A stretch of DNA of 64,000 bases from Sphagnum compactum (lineage: Eukaryota > Bryophyta > Sphagnopsida > Sphagnales): assembly GCA_965153455.1 (NCBI GenBank), contig OZ234503.1, forward strand, positions 8,338,157 to 8,402,156, in the 5' to 3' direction. Position numbers and translations under genes: made by a program. Under the pieces are notes generated by a model, which saw nothing but the letters and a program-made list of their open reading frames with translations, was not told the origin of the DNA and did no database searches. This document shows positions 48,779-59,797 of this stretch, one piece after another (position 1 is the stretch's first letter; the number at the start of each line of letters is the position of its first letter).

Positions 48779-48799
48779 CCCTAAACCCTAAACCCTAAA
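48779..48799. repeat. Three telomeric units (CCCTAAA)3
   Basis: Three perfect consecutive CCCTAAA units, the plant telomere repeat, lie inside the presumed intron just upstream of a coiled-coil exon. In plants this telo-box is also a binding site for telobox proteins at housekeeping promoters. Here it could equally be a repair scar. Confidence 0.9.
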
Positions 48800-48835
48800 T
48801 AGAAGCATCCTTTAAATGTGCATCGCAAAGTGCAG

Positions 48836-51460
48836 GTGGGTTGGAGAGGCACCTGAAGAAGCAACTTAACAAAGAACAAGAGCAGGTGTTCTGATACTTG
48901 ATCTATCCATCTATGACTTGATATCATTCTTATGGCTATTTTCTACATTGCTGGTCTCACAATGTCATGGTAAAAGATTATTTAAACACTTAATGTAGTT
49001 GTGTCTCTCTGTGACATTAGCATGTGCATAGCTACATCTTTAATGTCTATATGATTTTTGGCAGGGTTACCTTCGGTTCAGTTCACACTTGGATTGGCTT
49101 GTGTACCAACCATTCGGGATTGTTGCCTATGGTACTAGTAGCAGGCAACCTGTCCCGCTTTCTCTTTGCATGAGATCACACCTTCATTCATTGGTCAGTC
49201 ATGGACCAACATTCTACAAATTGCAGACTTATTGTGAATGATTGACAGTATGGGCTTCTGTATGAAATCTAATGTCTTTGTGACAAGGGTTAGTTGGATT
49301 GGCTGGGAACTTAGGAGGAGGAGCTGCCCTGGTGGTTGTTGCCTGGGATCTTCAGCAAGAAATGGCCATCCCTCACTTGCCATTGTTGCAGTACTCTTTT
49401 GCATTCCTAACTGTCGTTGCCCTGAATGTTTGTCCCTCCTTTCAAAGCATTATCCGTACTCAGAGCAGTAGAGCATATTTCAGTATGAACCTATGGACAT
49501 AGTTTGTATCACAAGCATTTTTTCTTTCTTTGCCAAATTGGGCACTTTTACTGACCATGTACGAAACCACCTTCAGCTTGAAGTTTTAATTGGGGAGTTT
49601 TAAAAACCTCTATCATTGTTTTGATTTCATTTGTTCTTGGCAAGCATTGCAGATATTAGAGTGGTCATAGATTGCCTTTTCAATGTGCACACGTGTGGAT
49701 CTTACATAGGTCTTGTGATTCTCAGGCCAAACCTAGCATTAATGTCTTTCTACTGGTTTTGGAATGCAGATTAGTTATATTGATACAAATAACTTGGGCA
49801 GCTGCTTTGGTTGGTGCATACATTTGTATGTCCCGGCACCCTTTCCATTTATAAGTTCTTCCAGTTCAGTAGCCATGAAGTCAAAGCAGGAATGTTTTTT
49901 CCAAATCTTTAGTTGTTTCGCAAGCAATTGTTTTCCTTCACTTCACAAGAACTAAGAATGGATGAGGATTTGGCTGTTGGCACAGTTAGCTGTACCATTT
50001 GGCTGATGATGGGTCAAGGGTGTGTATGCAGGGAAAGTTCATCAACATAATATGTTACACCACCAACCTGACGCAATGCACTCTCTATACTCTCCATTGC
50101 AACCTCCCCGATCTCTTGCTGGCATAAAGTTTGTCCTCTTTTTCCCTTGTTCTCACTTTTGTATTCTGTGAGCACCTTGTTGGGAGGTGCCCCTTCTTTC
50201 TCCAAGATTTTCTGATGAGTTGAGGTGCAGGTACATTGATCGTGGGGGATTGGCAGAGCAGCAATCCATATACATTCAATCCCAACAGGACAACCTGCAG
50301 CATCTTATGAAAGAGGTACATTTCTCTCTTAATACTGAGAGGGTTTTACTCTATGTAGCCATCAATGTGCTGTTGATCCATGCGAGCATTTTGAAATAGT
50401 CACAGACAGCAGAGACATTATGCTTTCTGTGTCCTTCTCTTTTCATTCTCAACTGATGGTTATGATGCCATTTGCAGTATTTACGACTTTGGGAAAACTT
50501 ACAGAAATACAAGCAGTCCCAAGATGGCAGCACAACACCACAGGTGCAAATGTTTTCCTTCAATTTTGCAAATGAAAAATGTATTAATATCACAATCATC
50601 TTAACATGGCTGCCTGATTTGTTCTTGCTTGCTGCTTGTCAATATGTAATATCTTGTTTTATTGTGGGGGTATTGATAGGTGGACTTGGTTCATCTGCTG
50701 GCATCTCGAGAGCAAGAACTACGTGCAATTGCAGCAGAGGTACAGATTAAGAACACCAGTATGCATGATCTGCTTTTTTAGCTGGAGATAGAAGGTATTA
50801 GAACTAACACTGCAAATGTTTTCTTAATCCCTGCTGATACAGAAATTTGTCGGTGATTCAGAGGGACTTCCTGCAGGATGAGGTGAGGGTTGCCAGGGGT
50901 GTCATATGGGAGAAAGACTCTGATATGCTGTCTGTTCGTTCTGTGAATGACCAGGTGCAGTCTCCCTCTTTTGGAAAATTTCTTCATAAAAACTGCTCTT
51001 TACACACTTCCAGGGCTCATGGAGCTGGGAGGATTTGGACTAACTGGTTATTAATTGCTTGCTGGATCTATAGCATGTGGAAGAGAATGAGAGGTTACGA
51101 GCAGAGTTGGATGAATGGAGCTCCCGCACAGCTAAGGTAGAAGAACATTAGACTTGAGCACTATTCAAAATATTTCAAAGTATTTGATAGCAGTAGATAG
51201 AAGTTAAGCTCATTTCTTTTTCAGTTTGTGTTGTATAACAAAGTGAAAATTGGCTTTGTTGAGATATATCACCAAAACAAGAAGAGGGACTCTCAGGCAC
51301 AGGGGACAATCAAAACCATGGAGGACCCCTGAGTATACTGGTGCTCATGCAAGCCAAATTTACTGCTGTTATGTCCTTGAGCTGGGTGCTGCAGCTGGAG
51401 CTGGCTCTTGAACTGGAGCAGCGATCAAGTCTGGAGCTGCAAAAACAATTGCTGAGATAG
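48836..51460 (+). CDS. 3' exons of a multi-exon gene for a coiled-coil protein
   Basis: Short, splice-consistent exons encode heptad-like, Glu/Gln/Leu-rich peptides. They are 48,836-48,885 (GLERHLKKQLNKEQEQ), 50,231-50,315 (ending QQDNLQHLMKE), 50,478-50,543 (YLRLWENLQKYKQ), 50,680-50,739 (LLASREQELRAIAAE), 50,862-50,954 (RDFLQDEVRVARG), 51,074-51,136 (VEENERLRAELDEW) and 51,395-51,460 (LELALELEQRSSLELQ, then stop). The last six join in one frame with GT-AG borders, and the final five junctions are phase 0. The 48,836 exon does not connect directly, so at least one exon is missing or the gene is broken. The product resembles a stalk segment (kinesin-like proteins have such tails), but no motor or other globular domain was found upstream. 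A truncated or decayed gene is possible. Confidence 0.5.
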
Positions 51461-54400
51461 ACCATTCAGCTTATCCATGATTGCCTGCTACAGGTGCAAA
51501 AACAAAACATTCAATCATATGGGAAATTGTGGGGGCAAAATATCTGGAGCAACCTCACTCTGGCAGATTATGTGGCATATACACTTTAAGGCTGCCTTGC
51601 ATCTGTTTGTGGGCAGTTGTTAGCTTTTGTCACAAAACATCCCCAAGCTCAACAGTTTTGCTTGTGCAAAGCTTGGTCAACAGCCACACCCAATGTCAAC
51701 GGAGCAACATATCAGACATGAGATGAGTGGGAACCAAGGAGCATACCTGCGACAGGAACAGCTACTATTCCTGCACAGTGGCATTATGTTACAAGAGGGA
51801 TGTACGCCGTGTGAACAGCTTTTGCTGGATGCAGCAGAGAATGGACATTATGCTGCATGTTGCCAAGTGATCTAACTTCTGTCCAGTGGAAAGAAGTTGC
51901 CATAGAAATACTTCATTCACACCAAGATGATTGACCACCAAGGAGGGGTTTATTTGTAAGTTAGACTCTTCTCTCAGGAATGTATTCAATAATAATATTA
52001 TCATATGGAAAATAGTATGCATTTTCATTATATTGTTATATGGAAAGTAATATGCATTTTCATAATAATATTATATTGAAAATAAAATGCAGTTTCATAG
52101 TCAACAGATTGTTTGGAGCCGAAGTGGAGTTTTGTGGCATTAAAAATGTGTATGTATTTTTTCAAGTGAAGTTTTTTTCAACAATGATTTCATATTTGAA
52201 ATAATGAAAGAAGCAAAGCAGAAAAAAAATGCAAAGAATAAACTCAACTTTTATCCTAAAACTAATTGTTTGCTCCAAAACTAAAATTTCTAAGTTGCAC
52301 TTGTGGCTTGAAATAATTGTCGTTTCAAGCATCTTGCTATTACTAAACCAGTCCTCCAACTTAAGCTCCAAAATTGTGAATTGGAACATATTGTAAAAAA
52401 ACAATTCGAATTTTTGTCAAAATTGTTCAACATGACAAGAGCCTTGTTCAAATAGGTAATCATCTATGTAAAGGAACAATACAAAAAAGTTGTGTCAATT
52501 AAGGTCATTTGATTGATTGACTCACAAAAGTTTGGAAATCAACCGACCAAAATCTAAATACCTCTTGCAAGAGTTTTTGACATATAATGTTAAAAAATTT
52601 GATGGAGTTGAATTGAAGTTGCCTAGAGGAATTTTCCAATAGATATTTGAATGTGTTAGGAATTTTTTACTTATCTTAAAGTGAAATCTCACGTTAGAGA
52701 ATCGACATGAAAATGAACATGTTCAAGAAACCAAATTACATTGGGGCTTAGATAGCTTGAAGTTTAACAAATCCAAATGGAATTCAAGATTCAAAAGAAT
52801 TGAAAAAAACACGTAATATTGTTATATATTTTTTGAACCTAAATCTTTTTTGCTTCTTGCCTACTTTGTGTGATGTAAAAAGCTATGAGAGCACTAAGGT
52901 ACTCTCTACCATTGTTGTCTAATTATTAAAAAAAATTCATAATTGCATGGTAGGTTATTTTCTTGAAATTTTTTGAAATTGATTAGAATTTTCAACATCA
53001 ATATCAAAGTAATAACCCTGATATTTACTCGATTATATTTTGAATATAACCTTTAAATCTACATAAGGATAGGTTATCAAATAATAGTTGAAAATAATCA
53101 ATTATCTTATTTGTTACAAACCAATTAAAAGGTTTTTTTATTAAATTTATATATTTTTAAATTAGTGTTTTAAGTTTGAGAACCTACCTTGATGGAAATC
53201 AAGTCATCTAGGTAAGCTAACATATTTTAAATTTTCAATACCAAGCGATTATCAATTTAATCAATTATCCAAAAATCAACAACTAGCTAGTAGGTTATTA
53301 ATAATTGGGTGGATAATTGGGTCAAAACTCAATAACTAATCAACATTTGTCAATACATTAAATAATATGTAGGTCTAGAATTAATCCCTTCCTCCTTATT
53401 TTTTGAATTGATGTCAATGATATTGAAGAATCACATGTTTAAAGTAGATTTAAATATATTTCTAAAAATTTCAAGTATAATTTTTAAGTCACCCAAAAAA
53501 ACAAAATAACCTTCAAGTAGATGAAATATTGAATTTTTTTACTTTATTGTTTAATGGCCATCTAAAATTTACTTATGCACTTTCAACTTCAAAGGTAAAA
53601 ATAATAATGTATCAATATTTTAATGTAAATGTATTTTTGAACACAGTTCCACCAATCAATTTCAAAAATGTTTTGATCTACTTTTAGTACACTAAAGTTT
53701 TCTAAACTTTGTATACAACATACTATAAACTCAATATTGTGCACCATGATGGTTTAACAATGATTAAAAAAGTTTCGATTCTACTTTTTTACATTTATGT
53801 GTAAAAATATGACTACAACTATTCATAGGTACTTTTGTTATATATTTGATCATGTTTTCACCCGTTAGGATTTTTTAAATTGTAGCTTTTGAAGTTTTGG
53901 GGTTTGGGGTTTGGAGTTTGATTATTAAGGTTTGTGTTTGGACCTTTTAGGTTTTTGTGGGGGTTTCAAGTTAAAGACCAAACACAAACCATAATTTAAA
54001 ACCTTAACCCCAAAGTGAAACTTGAAAGCTCCAAACAAAAACCTTACAAATTAAATCTTAAATTTCATGTTCCAAACCCTAAAGGATAAACCCTAAAACT
54101 TGGGTCTTAAACCCATAATCCTATAAACTTTACAACTTCAAATTCAAAACCCCAAAAATAAAGTCGTAAAATATATATATTTAAAAATCATGAATCATAT
54201 TAATTAACCAACATGACCCAAAACCCTATCATATTCCCAAGAATATAAGCTCCTGTGACTTTTGGTTATGAAATGTTTTCATGCCAAAGGTTTAAAAGCA
54301 TTAAAGGTTTTGGAATGTTTCTATGCCCAAGGATACCAACCTAGTTAGGGTTTGTGGGGAATATTATTCATGAGTAGGGATTATGGAAAGGATGACATAA

Positions 54401-55020
54401 GGTCAAGACAAAAAAGACCTATATTTTGTCAAGACATCAAATATTTTTATTTTTACTTAAAGTTCAAACCAAATTTTCGATATTCCCCCTTCCCTCATTT
54501 TCATGGCCTTTAATTGGATATATCTTTACATTTAGTTCTTCTTTTTATTTTCCTTCAAATTGTTTTCCAAAATATATTTATCCCTCTAAATTGGTTTTAA
54601 AAAAAATCTCTGTCTTTTTTCTTCAAATTTTTTTTTCTCAATTTCTACTTGTAAATTTCTTTTTTTAATGTTAAGATTTTTATTTTTATTTGTCTTTTAT
54701 CTTCTAATTTTGTTTGTTTCAAATTCTTCTTTTGGTTCATTTTTCTTCTTCTCTTCCTTTTTCATTTCTTTTTCATTTTTGTTTTTTCCTTGTTTTTTGT
54801 TTTTTTTTCATGTTTTTTTTTTTTTTTTTTTCATTGTAGATAGTAGATTACATATTTTATGTGCTAAATTCATGTAGGTATTGCACAATCCACCCAAACA
54901 CCAATAAATGTTTTTGTTAACAAGATTAAATTAATAATCAAACACTTTCCTTATAACCAATAAATATAAATCCAAGCTGTTACACTTTGAATTTATAGTA
55001 TAATAGTTTTAAAGAACAAT
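51461..55020. other. AT-rich gene-free region
   Basis: After the last coiled-coil exon I see no further gene. A three-copy repeat of about 35 bp (core ATATGGAAA.TA.TATGCATTTTCAT) lies at 51,991-52,098. Bases 53,190-53,345 are similar in wording to 15,690-15,905. Telomere-like words at 53,890-54,130 are listed separately. A T-rich stretch at 54,660-54,840 gives long meaningless hydrophobic ORFs. Confidence 0.6.
53890..54130. repeat. Degenerate telomere-like repeats in both orientations
   Basis: The left half carries GGGGTTTGGGGTTTGGAGTTTG and TTTAGG words. The right half carries CCAAACCCTAAAGG and ATAAACCCTAAAAC words. The two halves are roughly inverted relative to each other. The units are too divergent for an active telomere. 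An old interstitial telomeric insertion or a repeat-derived sequence is possible. Confidence 0.5.
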
Positions 55021-55029
55021 TAGGTACAC

Positions 55030-56680
55030 ATGTGTAGCAAAATTTTGATTTTTATGTACAAATAAGTTGATTAATTCTAACCTTGTACATGGTTTGGTAT
55101 GAAAAAAATACTATGGATAGGTGTTTGGCCTAGTATTCCAGTTTTCATTAACCAGTTTAGTGAATAAGGTTTTAAAACCTTATTAGTAAATTCAATTTGA
55201 TTGTTTCCTTATGAATAATAAACAATAAATTGGTGTGCCTCATAATAAAGTGATTAATAAAACATTGAATGGCATCATTGATAAAATGAATATTTTGGTC
55301 ATTGACAATTAATGGTCAATGGGAATCCATTGTGTGAATGGTAAATTTAATGGTAAAAATGTGTCTGTATAAAAATTTAATAGTCATAGTAGCAATATTG
55401 ATATGAAGTGCTTATGCTTCCACCCATTTAGTTACGTAATCAAGGCCTACTAAAATGTACCAATTGTTTGAAAACTTGTTTGTAAGTTTGATTGGTCCGA
55501 TGAAGTCCAAACCCTAATTTTGAAACTTTTTTTCATGTAAAATGGTAACCAATTTTACCAAGTTTTTTGTCAACAAGTTATCTATTTGTTGATGTTGATC
55601 ACATTTTTTGAAATATTCATGAACATTTTGGTTCATGGTGGGCCACTAATAACCAACATCAAAAAATTTGTGTAGTGATATTTGAAGGAAAAATGTCTTC
55701 CATCAACTCCATAATGCAACTCCTCTAGTATAGTGGGTACTTGTTCTAGTTGTAAAACTTGTCAAAACTTGTTATCTTGCCCAAATCAATATAAAACTCC
55801 TTCTTAAAATATAAAAGATTTAGTTCATTGGGTCACATGTTATTTCTATAAAATAGTAAATTTCTTTGGCATCACTCCTTCCAACACATTTATAAACACT
55901 TTGTAACCATTCAAGCTGTAATGTGAGTATATGAACAATAGTGGTTTGATCATGTATTCCAATAGGTTCAAAGTTATTGGGTAATAGGATTAAAACGTCC
56001 GTCATTAAGTGACATCTATCATGTTTGTACACAATCTTGAAATCATATTATAAAAAACGACAATAACCATCTAACTAACCTACCAAAAACTTGTGGTTTG
56101 TTAACTAAATACACTAAGGCCATATGATCAACGTATAATACAAACGATTTATTCCCTAACTGATAATGTTTAAACTAGTGTAAAACATAAATTATATCTA
56201 AAGCCTTTCTTTTAATAGTGGTATAATTTCTCTCAATAAAATTTAGTACTTAGGTTACTTAAGATATTAAGAAATTTCTTAGTCTTTCTAAGTAATTTTG
56301 TGATAAGAGCCACAATAAAAAAGAAATTTATGATGAAGCATTGGTAAAATTGGAGCATTCCATTGAACACTTTAATTTTTGTAATGTTGTGGATAATTTT
56401 CATTTTTTACTATAACTTTCATTTTCTTAAGATGTGGAGCTTTTCTTTTCACAAAAACTATAAATCTCAAGAGAACCCTTGAACAAACCATGAATGCACA
56501 TCTATCTAGATTGAGACTAATGCCAAACCCTCTACACTTGAAAAAAAACACTTCTTGAATTTCTCTTTGTGAATAGATAGGTCATTAAGAAAATGAAAAT
56601 TTACAATTTTTTCTTGAACATACAATGTCTCAACCAAAGTTGAAGCTCACATCAAGGACTAGTCCCAACATGGGAATTTG
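55030..56680 (-). pseudogene. Decayed Ty3/gypsy LTR retrotransposon pol
   Basis: Reading the minus strand from about 56,680 downwards, blocks of a Ty3/gypsy polyprotein appear in the canonical order, interrupted by stops and frameshifts. These are the reverse-transcriptase palm/thumb (FNGMLQFYQCFI at 56,331-56,368; ITKLLRKTKKF just below), RNase H (YVDHMALVYLVNKPQV at 56,086-56,135, then YDFKIVYKHDRCH) and the integrase zinc-binding region (NQNVHEYFKKCDQH near 55,610). The integrase core follows (GLDFIGPI at 55,491; [10 protein letters not shown] near 55,430; NDQNIHFINDAI near 55,285). The order RT, RNase H, integrase separates gypsy from copia. Gag, protease and the LTRs were not recognised. 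The copy cannot be active. It explains the small ORF at 55,820-56,032. Assignment is by motif recognition, without a search. Confidence 0.85.
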
Positions 56681-57635
56681 GTCTCCTAAAATTAGTTGTG
56701 TGAATAGACATGTTAGAATACAAATAATGCCCACTAACATGGATAACCTATGATAAGTTCATCATCAATAACAAGTTCAAACGCCTAAGAATACATTTAT
56801 TTGAATTGTTCAAAATGTCGTAAGTTGATCAAGTATTTCATTATTATGACAAGTTCAACAATGTGCTTCATATTTCTGAGGGTTTAACTATTATTGTAAC
56901 CTAAGGTTAGTTTCCACATTGACAAAACGAATAATTATTTTTTTCTAAAACATTCATTCATTTTTAAAAATTGAAATTAATAAATTTTGCATGATCTACT
57001 ATGATATTTGCTACATGAGTAATGAAATTATTCAGGTTGTAGCCTACGATAATTTTTGCTGATTTTCAACATGTCAACTTCATATTTTCACAAAAAAATC
57101 ATTTCACTATTTTGAGAAATATTTAATGATGAAACCAACCTTAGGGTAAGGTACTAGTGAAGCATTTCCTTATTTTGATAGCCATACATTATGGTGATTT
57201 GGAACCAACTTCATCCTTAATGGAAATGATGAAATAAAACTAATTTTCACATGCTTTTTCAACATCAATATCTTTTCACATTGAATTGTGAACATGATTT
57301 GGTTAATTAATTTTTTTCCTATTGATTTTATTTATTTATTTTTATTTTTTTTTGGTTAAGCCTACTACAAATCATTGCAAGAAAAAGATGAAAGGGTGGT
57401 GGTAACTTGTTGTCTTAAGGTCATTAGAGATCTATAGACTACCTATTTCAAACTATAAAGCCTATGAAACATTTGACCTAAAAAAACTTGAAAACCATGA
57501 ATTTGTCATGAATTTTTTTACATTTGTGGAAGAAAATGTATGAATTTTTCATGAATTTTTGACCCTTTTTTTTGAATGAAAATTTATGAAGTGTTAGTTA
57601 ATTAATGAAGAAATTTAGCTGAGAGATTTATAATA

Positions 57636-57663
57636 AAAATTAATTAATTAATTAATTAATTAT
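57636..57663. repeat. TTAA/TAAT microsatellite
   Basis: About seven consecutive AATT/TTAA units lie in AT-rich DNA. Confidence 0.8.
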
Positions 57664-57842
57664 TTGGGATGAGGGCTCTCTTCAAGCTTGAACCCTGAAG
57701 TTGAAAATAAGTGAACTTTTACTTTTTGTTTACACGACAGGTGGGGACCGGGGATTGGGTGCCAAATGTGAAGAGTACCTAATGGCCACTCATGTCTCAC
57801 CAGTTTCCCAGCGCCCCATCAGCCCTACGGTCTGCTTTCACA

Positions 57843-58551
57843 CCCCCCCCCCCCCCCCCGGGCTCAAAGTGGGAATTTGAAACAAAAAAAAACACACCCC
57901 TACCCACTTTCAAAGTTGTTTTCAATTCAAAATTGGCAACTCCACAAACCCCATCCCAAATGGTATGTTTTGCATTGTTTAAGTTTCACAACATTTATAT
58001 TATTTTGTATTGTTTCCCACATTCTTTTTGCTTGTTTTCTTTGTAAAATCTAAGGAAGGAACAGGTAACCCCCCCCCCCCCCCCCCCCCCCAAAACAAAA
58101 AAGACCCAAAAAAAAAAAACCTTAAAAAAACTGGGCTCCATAGGTACCCTACCCACTTTCAAATTGGTTCCAAAGTTTTGGAACAAAAGTTTCAAACTGT
58201 AAGTACGTAAGCAGCGTACCCTTTGTTTGTTTTTTGCACACAATGGGTTTGAATTGTGGGTTTAAGCTTTCAAGTTAATTGTTGTTTTTGGTGGGTTTGT
58301 TTGTTTGTTTTTGTTTTTGGTTTTTTTGGTCTTAGGGGGTTGTGGTTTATGGTTTTAAGCTTTTAATTTTTGGAATTTTTGGGCGGGTTGGTTGGTTTGG
58401 TTTTTTTTTTTTGACCTTCTGAGGGTGTGGATTATGATTTGAAGCTTTTAATTTATTTTTTTAAAAAAAATTTGGTTGTTTTTCCGTGGGTTGGTTGGTT
58501 TGTTTGTTTTAGTTTTCTTTTGGTGGGGGGGGGGGGGGGGGGGGGGGGGGG
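57843..58551. repeat. Opposed long C- and G-tracts upstream of KEA
   Basis: C18 (57,843-57,860), C23 (58,069-58,091) and G27 (58,525-58,551) follow within 710 bp. The two C-tract neighbourhoods also share CCCTACCCACTTTCAAA (57,899 and 58,148), so they are a local duplication with a period of about 230-250 bp. Between them and the G-tract, two copies of about 105 bp share TTGAAGCTTTTAATTT-like words (58,350 and 58,440). Tract lengths may be unstable or misassembled. Confidence 0.75.
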
Positions 58552-58857
58552 CGGGTTCGTTTGATTTTGTTTTTATTTGGGTTCTTTGTGAGGCGGTGGT
58601 GTTGTTGTTCTTTTGGGCTTGTGAGGTGTTTTCCTTTTTCTTTTTTGGGGTCAGTTTTTTGGTGGGGAGGTTTGTGGGAGCGCTGGTGTAGCGCTTGTTT
58701 CATTTGGTTTTTTTTCGCTTTGTTGTGTTGCACTCCAGAAGAGCGTCGCAGGAGAGGCAGAGAAGAGAGAGAGAGAGACAGAGAGAGAAACGGAGCTTGA
58801 AGCTTTTGGTTGTTGTTTCTGTTCTTTCCGTTCGTGCAGGAGTCGCGGGGTGGAGTC

Positions 58858-58884
58858 ATGACAAGGCCACGGAGAAGCTGCTGA
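58858..58884 (+). promoter_or_regulatory. Short upstream ORF before KEA
   Basis: ATG at 58,858 opens eight codons and stops at 58,884, 62 bases before the KEA start codon. If it is in the transcript it could lower translation of the main frame. A donor-like AAGT|GTAAGT just after it (58,937) leaves open a spliced leader that would change this arrangement. Confidence 0.45.
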
Positions 58885-58946
58885 TACGGGAGCTGAATAA
58901 GAAGAGGGGCAAAATTCAGACAGGGGGCCGAGAAGTGTAAGTCCAC

Positions 58947-59718
58947 ATGATCACGATGATGGCTGAACTCTTGCTCTCATCTTCTTCTTCTCCTCCCTTC
59001 TCGACTTCTTTGCAACCTTCTTTCCTCTTCTTATCGCGCGAGAATAACAACAACTTCAAGCATCCTCCGATATCATCATCATGTACGCACTTTGCAATGG
59101 AATTTTTGAGGAGGAGACACAGACCTGCTGGTCCAGGAGGAGGAGGAGGAAGAACAACAAGAAGCAGCAGCAGCAGCTCTGAATGCAAAATTGTTGGTTC
59201 TACAAAAGTATTGCGGGGGTTCACTCATCAAATGTTGACTGTAACAACGACAACAACAGGAGGCAGGAGTAGGAGGAGGAAGAAGATCATCACTACATCA
59301 CAGCAGAGTTTTCAAGATGCCGCATCATCATCGACGACGACAGGAAATAATAAGAAACAAAATGTCTTTCTAGGTCAAAGTTTTTTGGGAGTAGACGACT
59401 TCTTCTTCAGGGGACAATGCGGAAGAAGAAGACGGAAATTGGTACTGCAGCAGTGTGAGAGTGAGAGAGCGTCAGCATTCAACCTCGACAGTGAGACTTC
59501 CAAGTACTTAGCAATCGGGGAACAACAACGAGACATCGGTAGCTTCGGCAGCCTTGATGGAGGAGGAGGAGTTGAGCTTGACACAAGTGTTTCAGATTTT
59601 TTTGTGGCAGAGAAATCTGCTGCTGCTGCAGGGGCTGGTGGTGGTGGTGGTGGTAAGGATGATGGCATTGATGTTGCAGTTGCAATCTTTGATTCCACTG
59701 CAGGTAAGCAGCAGCTGG

Positions 59719-59797
<79 letters not shown>

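Noticed and set aside
58476-58946. ORFs rich in Gly or Pro around the G27 tract
   Set aside because: Both strands are open only because of the homopolymer; no conserved content.
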